Source: Candidatus Cacconaster stercorequi
GTDB lineage: Bacteria; Bacillota; Clostridia; Oscillospirales; Oscillospiraceae
Direction: 5' to 3'
NCBI GenBank assembly: GCA_018064925.1
Contig: JAGHUH010000001.1
Span: 1 to 54,855, forward strand
DNA: 54,855 nt
Positions 1 to 9,747 of this stretch are shown in pieces. The notes below the pieces were generated by a model. It was not told the origin of the DNA. It worked only from the letters and a program-made list of their open reading frames with translations, and made no database searches. The translations under genes and the position numbers were made by a program. Within the stretch, counting starts at the first letter, position 1, and the number at the start of each line of letters is the position of its first letter.

Positions 1-18
1 TTGAGCATAAAACGAATC

Positions 19-2157
19 TCAGTGTACATTTTTCAGCGCCTCCTCAATATCTTCCGGGGGAATAGGAATGGAATTAAACTGGGTACCCAGTGCACGCTCC
101 ACAGCGTCCACATAAGCGGCGGATGCGCCGTTGAACACCAGCTCGCCCATGCCCTTAGCACCGTAGGGACCCCAAGGATAGGGATTCTCCTGAATGTGAT
201 AAAACTGCTTGGGGAAGTCCATGGAAGTGGGAATCACATAGTCGGACATGCTCTTCTGCTTGAATCGGCCGTTCTTGACCTCCAGCTTTTCCATGGAGCC
301 ATAACCCAAGGACTGGAGGATACCACCGTTGATCTGTCCGTGGACGATCAGCTCGTCGATGGCCTTGCCGAATTCATGGGAGGACCACACGCCAACCGTC
401 TTAATCTCTCGGGTTAGCTTGTCCGCCTCGACCTCCACAATCACAGCACCCCAGCCGTAACCCAGATAGGCGTCGCCGCGGAAGGTGTTCTGATCCCAGG
501 GATAGCCCTCGGGGTGCTCATACTCCACCTCGGTGGTGAAATCGCCCTCGTTCCAGCGTTCCTTCATCTCCAACGCGGCACGCTCCACCAGACGGCCTAC
601 CACCATGGTGCTGCGGGATGCCGCAGTAGGACCGGAGTCCACCACCTTGGAGGTATCGGGGTCTTTGTATTCGATCTGTGCCATATCAACGCCCAGCGTG
701 GCGGCGCAGATCTTGCGCAGGGTGGTCTTGAAGCCCTGACCCATTTCGGTAGAACCCACCTCGATGGAAACCTGATCCCCGGTCTTGACCAGACGGGCGT
801 GGGCCTTGATGATCGCCTGCTCGCCGTTGCCGGTAAAAGCGCCGCCGTGGTTGTACATCGCCACGCCGATGCCTTTGCCGCAGCCGGGCTTGTACGCTTT
901 GGCCTTGCGCCAATAGTCGGACTCGCGGCAGATGACATCCAGCATCTCAGGCAGCTTCACTTCCTCAATGATGTGGCCGTTGGTGGTGGTCTCATCGCCC
1001 TTCTTGCAGATGTACTGCTGCTTGAATTCCAACGGATCCACGCCCAGATGATGCGCCAGATGATCCAGATGCGTTTCGATGGCGAAAATCGTCTGCGGTG
1101 CGCCGAATCCGCGGAAGGCGCAGGAGGGGAACATATTGGTGCCGATGCCCTCGCCCTTCAGGTAAGTATTGTCAAAGGTGTAAACGCCGTTGCCGTGGAA
1201 CACACCACGCTGCAGCACCACATAGGAAGATGACATATACGCGCCGCAATTGTAGTAAATATGCCCCCACACGCCGGTGATCCTGCCGTCCTTGATGGCA
1301 GTCTTATAGATACACTTGGAGGGATGACGCTTTACGGAAAACTGCGTGTCCTCCTGACGGTCAAAGACCATCTTGATGGGCTTATGGATCTTATTCTCTG
1401 CCACCAGCAGAGCGCCGCACAGCACATCGGGGAAATGCTCCTTGCCGCCGAAAGCACCGCCTGTGGTGCACTGACGGACGATGATATCCTCGGGAGAAAT
1501 ATCCAGAATGCCCGCAATGGACTTGCGGATATAGAACGGACACTGGGCGGAGGCATAGAACACAAACTTGCCATCCTCCATATCGGCAATGGCGCTGTTG
1601 GTCTCCAGATGGACATGCTCCTGATACGGCGTTTCGATGGTCTCCTCAAAGATCTCATCCGCCTCGGCAAACACCTCGTCCATAGGTCTTCCCTTTTCGC
1701 AGAACAACTCGCACATCACATTGCTGTTCTTCTCCGGAAACATGGGACCGCCTACGCAGTTGATGCCGTCGTCAATGGTGACGGCAGGCGTCTCCTCCTC
1801 ATAGTCGATCTGAATTTGTGCCTTCAGTTCCTTCAGCACATTGCGGTCAGGACCCACCACCAGACCGATGGTCTCGCCCACATACAGGACGTAATCCTCC
1901 GCAAAGCAGCGCCAATCCTTGGTAATCATCCACAGCTCGTTCTTGCCGGGGATGTCCTTGGCAGAAATAAAGTGGTAGTCCTCCGGAAAATCAGGCAGAT
2001 GGATTGCCTTGATCTTTCCTCTGGCAATGGTGGAACGCACCATGTAGGCATACTGCATATCCGGCAAAGTCATATCGCAGACATACTTTGCCTCGCCGCG
2101 TGCCTTTTGTACTGCATCGACACGAACAACTTTGTCGTCGATTTTCGTTACTGGCAT
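19..2157 (-). CDS. Xanthine dehydrogenase family molybdopterin-binding (large) subunit
   Basis: This 712-residue protein is the molybdenum-cofactor catalytic subunit of a purine or N-heterocycle hydroxylase. Family motifs appear in order: GGAFGGKE at about 233-240, FRGFGAPQ at about 348-355, and PYGAKGMGE near the end, whose Glu (about 672) matches the catalytic base of xanthine dehydrogenases. It has no N-terminal [2Fe-2S] domain, so it needs a separate iron-sulfur subunit. None lies upstream, and downstream is beyond the left edge, so partner FAD and Fe-S genes may lie just outside. The start ATG follows AGGAGG. It is divergent from mocA and lies 0.8 kb from a second, fused hydroxylase gene. 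The family is clear, but the substrate (xanthine, hypoxanthine, nicotinate or other) cannot be read from sequence. Confidence 0.9.
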   Translation of the reverse strand: MPVTKIDDKVVRVDAVQKARGEAKYVCDMTLPDMQYAYMVRSTIARGKIKAIHLPDFPEDYHFISAKDIPGKNELWMITKDWRCFAEDYVLYVGETIGLVVGPDRNVLKELKAQIQIDYEEETPAVTIDDGINCVGGPMFPEKNSNVMCELFCEKGRPMDEVFAEADEIFEETIETPYQEHVHLETNSAIADMEDGKFVFYASAQCPFYIRKSIAGILDISPEDIIVRQCTTGGAFGGKEHFPDVLCGALLVAENKIHKPIKMVFDRQEDTQFSVKRHPSKCIYKTAIKDGRITGVWGHIYYNCGAYMSSSYVVLQRGVFHGNGVYTFDNTYLKGEGIGTNMFPSCAFRGFGAPQTIFAIETHLDHLAHHLGVDPLEFKQQYICKKGDETTTNGHIIEEVKLPEMLDVICRESDYWRKAKAYKPGCGKGIGVAMYNHGGAFTGNGEQAIIKAHARLVKTGDQVSIEVGSTEMGQGFKTTLRKICAATLGVDMAQIEYKDPDTSKVVDSGPTAASRSTMVVGRLVERAALEMKERWNEGDFTTEVEYEHPEGYPWDQNTFRGDAYLGYGWGAVIVEVEADKLTREIKTVGVWSSHEFGKAIDELIVHGQINGGILQSLGYGSMEKLEVKNGRFKQKSMSDYVIPTSMDFPKQFYHIQENPYPWGPYGAKGMGELVFNGASAAYVDAVERALGTQFNSIPIPPEDIEEALKNVH

Positions 2158-2311
2158 CGTTGTTGTCCTCCTTACACTAACTTTTAATATCGCATAATTT
2201 TATTGTCTTATGTCACTCATATATTTAATTTATAATAGCATACTCCACGGTATTTGAAAAGAGCCGCCACCATCATAGCGTTATTTTAATTCAAAAATAG
2301 CCCACACAGGA

Positions 2312-2341
2312 TTGACATATTTTTATCTTTTTGGGTATACT
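2312..2341 (+). promoter_or_regulatory. Sigma-A-type promoter for mocA
   Basis: TTGACA (2312-2317), an 18-bp spacer and TATACT (2336-2341) put transcription start near 2348, just before the mocA ribosome site. An in-frame ATG overlaps the -35 box and so cannot be the real start, which supports the ATG at 2372. Confidence 0.75.
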
Positions 2342-2371
2342 ACCAAAAAGGACAGAGAAAGGCGGGATTTC

Positions 2372-2956
2372 ATGCGAAAACTGCGCATCGGATGTGTTGT
2401 GATGGCAGCCGGCAACGCCAGCCGGTTCGGTGCAAATAAACTGGCCGCCATCGTGGACGGCAAAACCCTTATCCAACGGTCGCTGGATGCGGTACCGACA
2501 GAGCAATTTGAACGCGTGGTGGTTGTCACTCAATACCCTGAGGTGGCCGAGCTTGCGCAAAGCCATGGTTTTTCCCCCGTGGAAAACCAGCATCCGGATT
2601 GGGGGATCAGCCACACCATCTCACTGGGACTGCAGGAGCTTTCCGATATGGACGCCATCCTCTTTCAGGTATCCGACCAGCCGCTGCTTTCACGGCAGAG
2701 CGTGGCCGGATTGGTTCGGTACTATCGGCAGCACCCGCACGCCATCGTAGCACTGGGACACAATGGAATTCGCGGCAACCCCTGTCTGTTCCCCAGCCGC
2801 TTCTTCCCGGAGCTGCTGGGGCTGCGGGAGGATCACGGTGGAAATACCGTGATCCGCCGACACGAAGAGGATCTGCTGCTCTATGAGGTTAGTGCCCAGC
2901 AGCTTACCGATGTGGATACCCCGGGAGCATTGGAACATTTAAATCAGGAACGATAG
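2372..2956 (+). CDS. mocA: Molybdenum cofactor nucleotidyltransferase (MocA-like)
   Basis: The 194-residue protein belongs to the MobA/MocA nucleotidyltransferase family, which attaches CMP (MocA) or GMP (MobA) to molybdopterin. Hydroxylases of the xanthine dehydrogenase family usually carry the cytosine form. The N-terminal NTP-binding loop AAGNASRFGANK (about 12-23) and the DQP motif (in VSDQPLLS) are present, and the length fits a stand-alone MocA. The start at 2372 has an AAAGGCGG ribosome site and lies downstream of a good promoter, whereas an earlier in-frame ATG lies in the -35 box. It sits between two hydroxylase genes on the opposite strand, so cofactor maturation for them is the natural role. 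CTP versus GTP preference is inferred from context. Confidence 0.88.
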   Translation: MRKLRIGCVVMAAGNASRFGANKLAAIVDGKTLIQRSLDAVPTEQFERVVVVTQYPEVAELAQSHGFSPVENQHPDWGISHTISLGLQELSDMDAILFQVSDQPLLSRQSVAGLVRYYRQHPHAIVALGHNGIRGNPCLFPSRFFPELLGLREDHGGNTVIRRHEEDLLLYEVSAQQLTDVDTPGALEHLNQER

Positions 2957-2958
2957 GC

Positions 2959-2994
2959 AAACCTGCGCAGAACTTCCCCTGCGCAGGTTTTTTT
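2959..2994 (+). terminator. Intrinsic terminator after mocA
   Basis: A perfect 12-bp stem (AAACCTGCGCAG with its complement, 8-nt loop) runs into a T-run. It separates mocA from the convergent hydroxylase gene whose stop is at 2996. Confidence 0.85.
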
Positions 2995-2995
2995 C

Positions 2996-5584
2996 TTACT
3001 TCTTCCGTGCGTAGGGCGTATTCTCCAGCGGCAGGGACAACCGGCGCTGACCGTCCAACCGGAAGTAGGCATCCGCAATAGCAGGTGCCGTGGGAATTGC
3101 GGTGATCTCGCCGATGCCGATGGCGCCGCCGGCCACATTCAGTCCCGGCTTCTCCACCACGATGGCCTCGATCTCCTCGGGAATCTGATTGGCACGGAAC
3201 AAACCCAGCATGCCGTATTTCGCGGTGGGTCGGCAATTCTCGTCAATGGGAAATCGCTCTGTCAGGGCATAGCCCAGCGACATGACCACGCCACCCTCGA
3301 TCTGCCCCTCGATACTCAGTGGATTGATGGCCTTGCCCACATCGTGCGCGGCCACCAGCTTTTTGACCTTGCCGGTCTGCTTGTCCAGCACACACATCTG
3401 CGTGGCGTAGCCGTAGGCCACATGGCTGATGGGATTGGGCACCTTGGAACCCAACGGATCGGTCTTTGCGTAGTATTCGCCGTAATACTCCGTCCCCTTC
3501 AGCTCCTCCAGCGTCTTCCCTTCCATGGCCTCCACCAGCTTTTTACAGGCACGGCGGCAGGCCTCACCGGTCACCAGCGTCTGGCGTGAGCCGGAGGTAT
3601 CGCCGGAATCGGGTGCGATCCATGTGTTGCTGCGCTCATAGACGATGTCGTCGCGCTTCAGTCCCGTGCAGGTCACCACGGTCTGCATCAGTACGGTGCC
3701 GAGACCCTGACCGATGCAGGATGCGCCGGTATGGATATGCACCTTACCGTCCTGCTCCACCAGCAGCTTGCAGCGTCCGTAGTCGGGCAGGCCAACGCCC
3801 ACGCCGGCATTCTTCATAGCGCAGGCAAGTCCCACCGGCTCACCGGCCGCCACTGCCGCATCGTAAACGGGCTTAATGGCCTCCAGCGTTTCCACAAGAC
3901 CCGTGGACTCGTCCACGATCTGTCCGTTGGGCAGCGTACCGCCGGGACGGATGGCATTGCGATAGCGGATCTCCCAGGGAGAGATCCCCACTTTATCCGC
4001 CATCATATTCAGCAGCGTTTCCATGCAGAAACAGGTCTGTGTCACGCCAAAGCCGCGGAACGCACCGGCAGGCGGATTGTTGGTATAGTAGGCGTGGCCC
4101 TCGATCTTGAAATTCTCATAGGCGTAGGGGCCCGCGGCATGGGTGCAGGCACGCTCCAGCACCGGGCCGCCCAGCGAGGCAAACGCACCGGTATCGGCTA
4201 CCACATCGGCGATCACACCCTGAATGATGCCGTTTTCATCGCATCCCAGTGTAAAGCTCATATCCATGGGATGGCGCTTGGGGTGCACCAGAATGGATTC
4301 CTGCCGGCTTAGCTTAAACTTGACCGGACGGCGCAGAATATAGCACAAAAGCGCCGCATGGTGCTGAACGGACATATCCTCCTTGCCGCCAAAGCCGCCG
4401 CCCACCAGCATATTCTGCACCTGGCAGTGGTCATAATCCACGCCCAGCATGGCCGAGCACTCATGCTGCGTGGTATGGGTACTCTGGTCGGTGGTCAGCA
4501 GACGGATGCCGCCATTGTCAATAGGAACGGCAACGCAGCACTCCGGCTCCAAAAAAGCGTGCTCCGTCCATGGCGTGTGGAAGGTTTCGGAAATCACATA
4601 TTTCGATCCGGCAATCGCGCCCTCGGCATCACCGCGGGAGATGCGGCGCACGGCCTGCACATTGTCCAGATCGTGTTCAAAGACCTTGGGCGCACCGGGT
4701 GCCATGGCCTCCTGCGGATTGTGCACAGGCGGCAGCGGCTCATACTCCACCTTGATGAGTGCCTTGGCCTTTTCCACGGTCTCCTGATCCTCTGCGCAGA
4801 TCAGCGCCACAGCCTCGCCCAGATAGTGGATCACCTCGCCGATCTCTGCCAGCGTGGGCTGATCCTTCTTGATATGACCAATATAATTCTGGCACGGCAC
4901 ATCCTTGGCCGTTGCAATGTAAATCACGCCGGGCAGCGCCATCGCTTCCCGCGTATCAATGGACAGCAAACGGGCGCGGGCATACGCGCTGCGCAGGGCA
5001 CCGCCGTAGACCATACCCTTGAGGTACACATCGTCGGGATACTGACCGTAGCCCTGTACCTTTTCCGCCACATCCAAACGATGCATCCGGCTGCCCACCT
5101 GCCAGTCATCAGCAGAAGGTGCGGGGATCTTGCCCTCACGGAAAATCTTCGCCGCCAAAAGAATGCCGTCGATGATCTTCACATAGCCGGTACAGCGGCA
5201 GATATTATTGCGGATGGCAAAGGCTGCCTCCTCACGGGTGGGATTGGGATTGGTGTCGATGAGTCCTTTGGCAGAAATTACCATGCCGGGAATGCAGAAA
5301 CCGCACTGCACCGCGCCTGCCTCACCAAAGGCAAAGGTAAAGACCTCTTTCTCCCAATCGCTGAGACCCTCTACGGTCAGGATCGTTTTTCCCTCCAGCT
5401 TATCGGTCTGTGGAACACATGCCTTGGTGGGCTTTCCGTCAATCAGCACATGGCAGGTGCCGCAGGCGCCTTCGCTGCAGCCATCCTTCACGGAGGTCAG
5501 ATGCAGCTCATCGCGCAAATAGCGCAGCAGCTTCTGATTTTTTTCCACCGTCACTGTTTTGTCGTTGACAATAAATGTTGCCAT
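2996..5584 (-). CDS. Selenium-dependent xanthine dehydrogenase type fusion ([2Fe-2S] plus Mo domains)
   Basis: The 862-residue protein fuses an N-terminal iron-sulfur unit to a molybdenum catalytic unit. A plant-type [2Fe-2S] site (Cys36, 41, 44, 56) is followed by an all-helical [2Fe-2S] site (Cys94, 97, 129, 131), then Mo-binding motifs GGGFGGKED and FRGFGVTQ, and GAIGIGEIT with the candidate catalytic Glu at about 826. No FAD domain is present. This architecture and length match the family annotated as selenium-dependent xanthine dehydrogenase (E. coli XdhD-like), in which selenium is a labile Mo ligand rather than selenocysteine; the frame has no in-frame TGA. The promoter TTGCAG-17-TATAAT and an AAGGAGAT ribosome site precede it. 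Its selenium dependence is inferred from the family and from yqeC, ssnA and ygfK nearby. Confidence 0.88.
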   Translation of the reverse strand: MATFIVNDKTVTVEKNQKLLRYLRDELHLTSVKDGCSEGACGTCHVLIDGKPTKACVPQTDKLEGKTILTVEGLSDWEKEVFTFAFGEAGAVQCGFCIPGMVISAKGLIDTNPNPTREEAAFAIRNNICRCTGYVKIIDGILLAAKIFREGKIPAPSADDWQVGSRMHRLDVAEKVQGYGQYPDDVYLKGMVYGGALRSAYARARLLSIDTREAMALPGVIYIATAKDVPCQNYIGHIKKDQPTLAEIGEVIHYLGEAVALICAEDQETVEKAKALIKVEYEPLPPVHNPQEAMAPGAPKVFEHDLDNVQAVRRISRGDAEGAIAGSKYVISETFHTPWTEHAFLEPECCVAVPIDNGGIRLLTTDQSTHTTQHECSAMLGVDYDHCQVQNMLVGGGFGGKEDMSVQHHAALLCYILRRPVKFKLSRQESILVHPKRHPMDMSFTLGCDENGIIQGVIADVVADTGAFASLGGPVLERACTHAAGPYAYENFKIEGHAYYTNNPPAGAFRGFGVTQTCFCMETLLNMMADKVGISPWEIRYRNAIRPGGTLPNGQIVDESTGLVETLEAIKPVYDAAVAAGEPVGLACAMKNAGVGVGLPDYGRCKLLVEQDGKVHIHTGASCIGQGLGTVLMQTVVTCTGLKRDDIVYERSNTWIAPDSGDTSGSRQTLVTGEACRRACKKLVEAMEGKTLEELKGTEYYGEYYAKTDPLGSKVPNPISHVAYGYATQMCVLDKQTGKVKKLVAAHDVGKAINPLSIEGQIEGGVVMSLGYALTERFPIDENCRPTAKYGMLGLFRANQIPEEIEAIVVEKPGLNVAGGAIGIGEITAIPTAPAIADAYFRLDGQRRLSLPLENTPYARKK

Positions 5585-5659
5585 AATACTCCATATCTCC
5601 TTCTGTACTGCTTTCCGGTGCGCAATCCGCTTATCTCATAACCTAAATTATTTTTAGCT

Positions 5660-5688
5660 ATTATACAATATTTTTTAGTCATCTGCAA
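5660..5688 (-). promoter_or_regulatory. Promoter for the fused hydroxylase gene
   Basis: On the minus strand, TTGCAG (5688-5683), a 17-bp spacer and TATAAT (5665-5660) lie about 75 bp upstream of the ATG at 5584. Confidence 0.75.
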
Positions 5689-5749
5689 GTTACGGGAAAC
5701 CATTTTTTCTTGTACTGATTTACCATATTTTCAAATATTTTTTAGTAAA

Positions 5750-5785
5750 AAACACGAACCTGCTTATTTCAGCAGGTTCGTGTTT
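5750..5785 (-). terminator. Terminator of the pyrH-polC operon
   Basis: A perfect 14-bp stem (AACACGAACCTGC core) with an 8-nt loop starts 3 bp after the polC stop. Downstream on the minus strand is a run of T followed by AT-rich sequence. Confidence 0.85.
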
Positions 5786-5787
5786 CG

Positions 5788-8700
5788 TTAAAATAGTGTA
5801 ATCTGGCTGGTATCCGCCATACCGGCAAACGCGCCCAAAGCACGCAGCTGCTCGATATGCGTCTTACTCAGCTTATTGCAGCAGGTGGAAAATTCCTCCA
5901 CGGAAATGAAAGTCTTCCCCTCCCGCTTTTTCACCGTGTCCAGTGCAGCCGCCTCACCCAGACCGTGTACCGATACGAAGGGCGGCAGCAGACCGTTCTC
6001 GGTGATGACGAATTTGGTGGCATCGGAGCGGTAGATGTCGATGGTGTCAAAGTGAAAACCCCGGAGATAGAATTCGTAGCACACCTCCAGCGTCACCATC
6101 AGGTTCTGCTCCACATCGCTGGCATCCTTGTTGTTTTCAATCTCCTTGATCTTCCGCTTCACCGCGTCAATACCGGCACAGCAGTACTCGGCATCAAATG
6201 CCTTGGCGCGAACGGAGAAGAAGGTGGCGTAGAACGCCAGCGGCTCATGCACCTTGAACCACGCAATGCGGAAGGCCATCATAACATATGCCACAGCGTG
6301 GGCCTTGGGGAACAGATATCCGATCTTTGCCAGCGATTCAATGTACCAGTCGGGTACATTGTGCTCGCGCATAGCGGCCTCCCAGCCATCCTGAAAACCG
6401 CCCTTTTTCACCTTGCCCTTACGCACGGCTTCCATGATCTTAAAGGACATCTTGGGCTCCAAGCCCATCTGGATCAGGTACAGCATGATATCGTCACGGC
6501 AGCCCACCGTTTCCAAAACGCTGGCGGTACCACTGACGATCAGCTCACGGGCATTGCCCAACCACACATCGGTACCGTGGGAGAAGCCGGACAGACGCAC
6601 CAGCGTGTTGAAGTCCTTTGGCTGGGTGTCCATCAGCATCCCGCGGGTAAAACGGGTGTTGAACTCCGGGATCGCCACAGCGCCGGTGGGGCCGAGAATC
6701 TCATCGTTTTCAAAGCCCAACACCTTGGACGAGGTAAAAATACTCATGGTATCCGGGTCATCCAACGGGATCTCCCGGGCGTTGACGCCGGTCAGACTCT
6801 CCAGCATACGGATCATGGTGGGGTCATCGTGTCCCAGCATATCCAGCTTCAGGAGGTTATCCTCCATGCAGTGATATTCAAAATGCGTGGTGCACTGGTC
6901 GGAATGCGGGTCATCCGCCGGATGCTGCACGGCCGTGAAATCCTCCACATCCATGTCGTCCGGCACCACAACCAGACCGCCGGGATGCTGCCCTGTGGTG
7001 CGGCGTACGCCGACACACCCCTGCGCCAGACGATTCAGCTCGGCGTTGCCGAACTCCATACCGTTTTCCTCTTTGTACTTCAGCACAAAGCCCTTGGCGG
7101 TCTTCTCCGCCAGCGTACCGATGGTACCGGCGCGGAACACCTGTGTCTCGCCGAACATTTCAATGGCGTGGCGATGGGCACGGGCCTGATACTCACCGGA
7201 AAAGTTCAGATCAATATCGGGTACCTTGCCGCCGCCGTAGCCCAGAAAGGTTTCAAACGGGATATCAAAGCCGTCCTTCCGGTACTTGGTGCCGCAAACG
7301 GGACACACCTTGTCCGGCATATCCGCGCCGCAGCCGTAGCTGCCGTCGGTAATAAACTCGGAATTTTTGCACTTGGGACAGCGATAGTGGGGCGGCAGCG
7401 AATTCACCTCGGTAATGCCGGACATATACGCCACCAGCGACGAGCCCACTGACCCTCGGGAACCCACCAAATAGCCGTTCTCCAGACTGCGCTGTACCAG
7501 CTTCTGGGCGGACATATACACCACATCGTACTTGCCCAGAATGCTCCCCAACTCCACATTCAAGCGGTCAACGATCAGCTGCGGTGGATTTTCGCCGTAC
7601 AACTCGTGGCATTTGTCCCACACGCGCTGATTCAGTTCCTGCTCGGAGTTCTCCAACCGTGGCGGGAACAACTGACCCGGCGGCAGCAGTTCGATCTCCT
7701 CCACCATATCGGCGATGTGTCGGGGATTGTCAATGACCACCTCGTGGGCTTTCTCTTCACCCAGATAGCTGAATTCCTCCAACATCTCGTCGGTGGTCTT
7801 GAAATAGATGGGCAGCGACGCGTTGGCGTCGGCAAACTTCTTGCTGGCCAACAGGATGTGACGGTATACCTCATCCTCCGGCTCCTGAAAATGGACATCG
7901 CCCGTGGCGCACACTGGCTTCCCCAGCTCCTCACCCAGCCGGACGATAGTGCGGTTAAACTCCCGCAGCTCCTCCTCCGACTTTACATCGCCGTTGCGGA
8001 GCATGAACATATTGTTGCAGATGGGTTGAATTTCCAGATAATCATAAAAAGAGGCAATCCGTTTCAGCTCTGCCCAGTCCTTATGGTCGGTCACCGCGCG
8101 GAACAACTCGCCGGCTTCGCAGGCCGAGCCGATGATCAGGCCCTCCCGATGGGCGATCAGTTCCGTCTTGGGGATGGTGGGCACGCGCTTGAAATATTTC
8201 AAATTGGATGCCGACACCAGTTGAAACAGATTTTTCAATCCCAGCTTGTTCTTGGCCAGAATGATGATGTGCTTCGGGAATCGGTTGGACTTGCTGCCCA
8301 ACGGGCGCAGCTTCAGCATCTCGTCATTGATCTGCTGAATATGATCGATACCCAGTTCCTTCTGCATTTTCTCGAAAAACGGGATCAGCATATAGCCCAC
8401 CATGGCCGCATCATCGGACGCCCGATGGTGGTTGAAGGCCGGCAAATCCAGATATTCTGCCACAATGTCCAACTTATACTTGTGCAGCTCCGGCAGCAGA
8501 TTCTGCGCCAAAATCAGCGAGTCGATATAGGTGGGCTCAAACGGCAGTCCCACCTTTTGACAGCCCTTGCGAATGAAGCTGATATCGAATTCCGCATTAT
8601 GCGCCGCCAGAGGACGGCCATCCACAAACTCCAAAAAGGCCGTCAGCGCCTCCTTCAGCTGTGGGGCATCCTTCAGCATGGCATCGGTGATGCCGGTCAG

Positions 8701-9732
8701 CCCGATGATCTCCGGTGTCAGGCGGCGGTTGGGGTTAACGAAGGTCTGAAAGCGCTCCGTAATCTCACCGTTGCGGAGTACCACGGCGCCGATCTCCGTG
8801 ATGGCCTCCGTGGCTACCTTCAATCCGGTGGTTTCGATATCGAAGCATACCACTTCGTCTGCGAACGGCTGATCCTGCGGGCCATGAACGGCAATGCGGT
8901 CGTCTAAATTGTTGACATAGTAGCCCTCAACGCCGTAAAGTATTTTTATTTTACCCCCTGCTGTATGCCACGCATCCGGGAATGACTGGCACACGCCGTG
9001 GTCGGTAATGGCGATGGCAGGATGTCCCCATGAGATGGCCTGCTTGATAACGCTTTTCGTGTTGGTCAGGGCGTCCATATTGGACATCTGCGTATGCAGA
9101 TGCAACTCCACGCGCTTTTCAGGCGAGGTATCTTTTCGGCTCTCATGGCCGATTTTCATGATATTGAATGGTCGGATCTGGATATCCTTGCCGTCGCGGG
9201 TCAGCTCCACCAGCCCCTGCACCCGCAGCCACATTCCCGGGGAAATCGCGCTTTGCAGCGGCTTAATCTCCCCCTCATCGGCATATTTGCGCACGGTAAC
9301 GGAGCTGTGATTGTCCGTCATGTCAAAGGTCATGCACCACAGTCCCGGACGGCGAGTCTCATAGACCTCTGCGGCAAATACCTTGCCCTCCAGCACCACA
9401 TTGCCCATCTTGGGATTCAGACCCTCCATGCTGACGGGCTTCCCTTTGATCTCCTTGCCCAGCAGCACATCGCCTCCGCCTTTTTCCGCTCTGGCGGGCG
9501 TGTGAAAGCGCAGATGGACTTGGTGCAAGTCATACTGACGGCTCAGCATTTGCTGCAGCGCAGACACGGCAGCCTCCGGGAGTTCTTCTCCGGACTCCAC
9601 CTCCAGCTCCAGCGTCCGCGCCGCTCTGTCCAGCACGCCGCCCACAATCTGCGCATCATGCAGCAGCAGACGCATCTCCCGCGGTGGGACAAAGCTCTCA
9701 AAAAATGTAAAAAACGGTATCTTCTCTGACAT
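5788..9732 (-). CDS. polC: DNA polymerase III alpha subunit, PolC type
   Basis: This is the replicative polymerase of Gram-positive bacteria with built-in 3'-5' exonuclease. Visible parts, in order: an OB-fold region (about 110-195), a split PHP domain starting HLHTQMSN at about 211, a DEDDh exonuclease with FDIETTG at about 297, the rest of PHP, a four-Cys zinc finger (CPKC...CPVC, about 770-820), and palm and finger motifs such as VPDIDLNFSGEYQ and TTGQHPGG. The last residues, QITLF, fit the sliding-clamp binding motif (QLSLF in Bacillus subtilis). At 1314 residues it is roughly 100 shorter than usual, and the shortfall is in the N-terminal domain. It is the last gene of the operon, 15 bp after ispG. 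Confidence 0.97.
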   Translation of the reverse strand: MSEKIPFFTFFESFVPPREMRLLLHDAQIVGGVLDRAARTLELEVESGEELPEAAVSALQQMLSRQYDLHQVHLRFHTPARAEKGGGDVLLGKEIKGKPVSMEGLNPKMGNVVLEGKVFAAEVYETRRPGLWCMTFDMTDNHSSVTVRKYADEGEIKPLQSAISPGMWLRVQGLVELTRDGKDIQIRPFNIMKIGHESRKDTSPEKRVELHLHTQMSNMDALTNTKSVIKQAISWGHPAIAITDHGVCQSFPDAWHTAGGKIKILYGVEGYYVNNLDDRIAVHGPQDQPFADEVVCFDIETTGLKVATEAITEIGAVVLRNGEITERFQTFVNPNRRLTPEIIGLTGITDAMLKDAPQLKEALTAFLEFVDGRPLAAHNAEFDISFIRKGCQKVGLPFEPTYIDSLILAQNLLPELHKYKLDIVAEYLDLPAFNHHRASDDAAMVGYMLIPFFEKMQKELGIDHIQQINDEMLKLRPLGSKSNRFPKHIIILAKNKLGLKNLFQLVSASNLKYFKRVPTIPKTELIAHREGLIIGSACEAGELFRAVTDHKDWAELKRIASFYDYLEIQPICNNMFMLRNGDVKSEEELREFNRTIVRLGEELGKPVCATGDVHFQEPEDEVYRHILLASKKFADANASLPIYFKTTDEMLEEFSYLGEEKAHEVVIDNPRHIADMVEEIELLPPGQLFPPRLENSEQELNQRVWDKCHELYGENPPQLIVDRLNVELGSILGKYDVVYMSAQKLVQRSLENGYLVGSRGSVGSSLVAYMSGITEVNSLPPHYRCPKCKNSEFITDGSYGCGADMPDKVCPVCGTKYRKDGFDIPFETFLGYGGGKVPDIDLNFSGEYQARAHRHAIEMFGETQVFRAGTIGTLAEKTAKGFVLKYKEENGMEFGNAELNRLAQGCVGVRRTTGQHPGGLVVVPDDMDVEDFTAVQHPADDPHSDQCTTHFEYHCMEDNLLKLDMLGHDDPTMIRMLESLTGVNAREIPLDDPDTMSIFTSSKVLGFENDEILGPTGAVAIPEFNTRFTRGMLMDTQPKDFNTLVRLSGFSHGTDVWLGNARELIVSGTASVLETVGCRDDIMLYLIQMGLEPKMSFKIMEAVRKGKVKKGGFQDGWEAAMREHNVPDWYIESLAKIGYLFPKAHAVAYVMMAFRIAWFKVHEPLAFYATFFSVRAKAFDAEYCCAGIDAVKRKIKEIENNKDASDVEQNLMVTLEVCYEFYLRGFHFDTIDIYRSDATKFVITENGLLPPFVSVHGLGEAAALDTVKKREGKTFISVEEFSTCCNKLSKTHIEQLRALGAFAGMADTSQITLF

Positions 9733-9747
9733 AGCGCATCTCTTATC

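Noticed and set aside
2996-5584. Selenocysteine in the selenium-dependent hydroxylase
   Set aside because: There is no in-frame TGA in the gene. Selenium in this family is a labile cofactor ligand, not selenocysteine.
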